Below, piece by piece: positions 5,259 to 6,555 of a stretch of 6,555 bases of DNA. The position numbers and the translations under genes are program-made. Source of the DNA: Bacillota bacterium. GTDB taxonomy: Bacteria; Bacillota; Clostridia; Lachnospirales; Cellulosilyticaceae. Below the pieces are notes generated by a model. It did no database searches, was not told where the DNA came from, and worked only from the letters and a program-made list of their open reading frames with translations. How positions within the stretch are numbered: position 1 is the stretch's first letter; each line of letters opens with the position of its first letter. The stretch is taken from assembly GCA_023415525.1 (NCBI GenBank), contig JAEZKI010000085.1, forward strand, positions 1-6,555, read 5' to 3'.

Positions 5259-6555
5259 AACCCATAAGATGTGGTAACCACATTGTTATAGCTGGTATAA
5301 AGGCTACAAGCATTAAGACAGCTGCAATAACTACATAGAAAGGTATAACTGCCTTAAGTACACTTTCTAGTTTAGTCTTGGCCACTTTAACTCCAACAAA
5401 CAGAATCGTTCCAACAGGTGGTGTAATGGTACCAATACATAGGTTATACGTGATCATAATACCAAATTGGATAGAAGACATCCCAAATTGTTGACAAATT
5501 GGTAAGAAGATTGGGGTAAAGATGAGGATAGCTGGTGTTGTATCCATAAATGTACCCACTATAAGTAATACAATATTAATAATTAAAATAATAGCATACT
5601 GATTGGTTGTTATACTTAATAAGGCGCCTGAAATAGCCTCTGGAATCTTTGTAAAGGCCATAACCCATGACATAATACTTGATACGCCAATAAGAAGAAC
5701 AATAATACCTGTCATTTCAGCACTTTCTTTAAAAATAGCTGGTAGTTCTTTTAATTTAATCGTCTTATAGAAGAATAATGAGAGAACTAAACTGTAAACA
5801 ACAGCTACAATAGAACCTTCTGTTGCTGTAAAGATTCCACCAACAATACCGCCAATAACAATAACGATAAGTAATAAGCTAGGAATCGCTTCTAGGAAAA
5901 TACGAACAGCTTGCTTAGCTGTTACACGTGCAGTACTACGATAGCCTCTTTTGCGTGCCATAAAGTACACGATAACCATACAACCAAGTCCCCATAAGAT
6001 ACCTGGGACATAACCTGCCATGAATAAAGCCGCTACAGAAGTCCCTCCACTTACTAGGGAATAAGTAATAAGAACGTTACTAGGAGGAATTAAGAGTCCA
6101 GTTGGGGCAGATACGATATTGACTGCCGCCGCAAAGTCACGATCATAACCTTCTTCTTCTTGGACAGGTCCGATAATAGAACCCATAGCAGAAGCAGCAG
6201 CTACCCCTGAACCAGAAATCGCACCAAATAACATATTTGATACAACATTTGTATGAGCAAGGGCACCTGGTGCTCTACCTGTTAAAACCTTTGCAAAATT
6301 AATAAGTCGGATAGCAATACCGCCACGATTCATAAGGTTACCCGCTAAGATAAAGAATGGAATCGCAATCAGTGTAAATACTGAGATACCTGAAAATACA
6401 CGTTGTGCCCCTGTAAGCACAGAAGCGTCAAAATTTAATGTTGGCAATATAGCCAATAATGAAGATATACCTAAGGAAATAGCAATAGGTACACCTGCAA
6501 GTAATAAGATTACTAATGCTACTAAAATAATTAGTCCTGATACTATTGCTATATT
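5254..6555 (-). CDS. dctM: TRAP transporter large permease subunit, DctM family (N-terminal end beyond window)
   Basis: Large membrane subunit of a tripartite ATP-independent periplasmic transporter; with a small DctQ subunit and a solute-binding protein it drives Na+-coupled uptake of organic, sugar or sialic acids. The frame is open to base 6555, giving 433 visible residues. The part above 6456 reads LLLAGVPIAISLGISSLLAI, the standard first DctM helix, so a TTG at 6456 is not the start; the true start should lie just outside the right edge, as the family is about 425-435 long. Other hallmarks, numbered from the first visible residue, are FFILAGNLMNRGGIA (about 67-81), GAISGSGVAAASAMGSIIGP (111-130), SAPTGLLIPPSNVLITYSLV (149-168), GGIFTATEGSIVAVVYS (235-251), GTFMDTTPAILIFTPIFLPI (334-353) and GTITPPVGTILFVG (375-388). 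The substrate is set by the binding protein, which is not in view; dctP and dctQ are expected to the right. Confidence 0.95.
   Translation of the reverse strand, partial: NIAIVSGLIILVALVILLLAGVPIAISLGISSLLAILPTLNFDASVLTGAQRVFSGISVFTLIAIPFFILAGNLMNRGGIAIRLINFAKVLTGRAPGALAHTNVVSNMLFGAISGSGVAAASAMGSIIGPVQEEEGYDRDFAAAVNIVSAPTGLLIPPSNVLITYSLVSGGTSVAALFMAGYVPGILWGLGCMVIVYFMARKRGYRSTARVTAKQAVRIFLEAIPSLLLIVIVIGGIVGGIFTATEGSIVAVVYSLVLSLFFYKTIKLKELPAIFKESAEMTGIIVLLIGVSSIMSWVMAFTKIPEAISGALLSITTNQYAIILIINIVLLIVGTFMDTTPAILIFTPIFLPICQQFGMSSIQFGIMITYNLCIGTITPPVGTILFVGVKVAKTKLESVLKAVIPFYVVIAAVLMLVAFIPAITMWLPHLMGY

Noticed and set aside
6454..6456. TTG at 6456 as the start of the TRAP permease
   Set aside because: The frame continues upstream to the window edge and encodes the standard first DctM helix, so the gene is cut by the window rather than starting here.

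Overview
The window is AT-rich. Its genes use strong AGGAGG-type ribosome binding sites and sigma-A-like promoters, and the proteins look like those of low-GC Firmicutes. A clostridial host is the best guess, because it pairs a CstA-type peptide/pyruvate transporter, a long AlaX editing protein, an NfeD/flotillin pair and a TRAP carrier. I cannot assign a genus. This reads as ordinary chromosome: I see no insertion sequence, phage gene, CRISPR array, tRNA or rRNA.

Layout from left to right: (1) 1-1345, minus strand, a CstA-family carbon-starvation transporter whose C-terminus lies beyond the left edge; (2) 1346-1604, a very AT-rich spacer holding the cstA leader, a probable promoter with a palindrome inside it, and the terminator of the next gene; (3) 1605-2759, minus strand, a long alanyl-tRNA editing protein (AlaX-L with a DHHA1 tail); (4) 2760-2965, a divergent promoter region with an extended -10 promoter for alaX and a good sigma-A promoter for the rightward genes; (5) 2966-3508 and 3557-5140, plus strand, a two-gene operon encoding a small NfeD-like membrane protein (YuaF type) and a flotillin (FloT/YuaG type); (6) 5141-5253, a convergent spacer with a strong, probably bidirectional terminator and a second hairpin touching the next stop codon; (7) 5254-6555, minus strand, the large permease subunit (DctM) of a TRAP transporter. 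Its reading frame stays open through the right edge, so its start lies outside.

Functionally these are four independent transcription units. The NfeD/flotillin pair is the one clear functional module: flotillin forms membrane-associated scaffolds, and the NfeD OB-fold protein is its usual genetic partner. AlaX clears mischarged Ser/Gly-tRNA(Ala). CstA and DctM are uptake systems for peptides or pyruvate and for organic or sugar acids respectively; the rest of the TRAP operon would lie to the right of the window.

I found no convincing undescribed system. The points most worth a second look are the tandem 11-residue repeats in the flotillin coiled coil, the palindrome in the cstA promoter spacer, and the 12-bp hairpin that includes the dctM stop codon.
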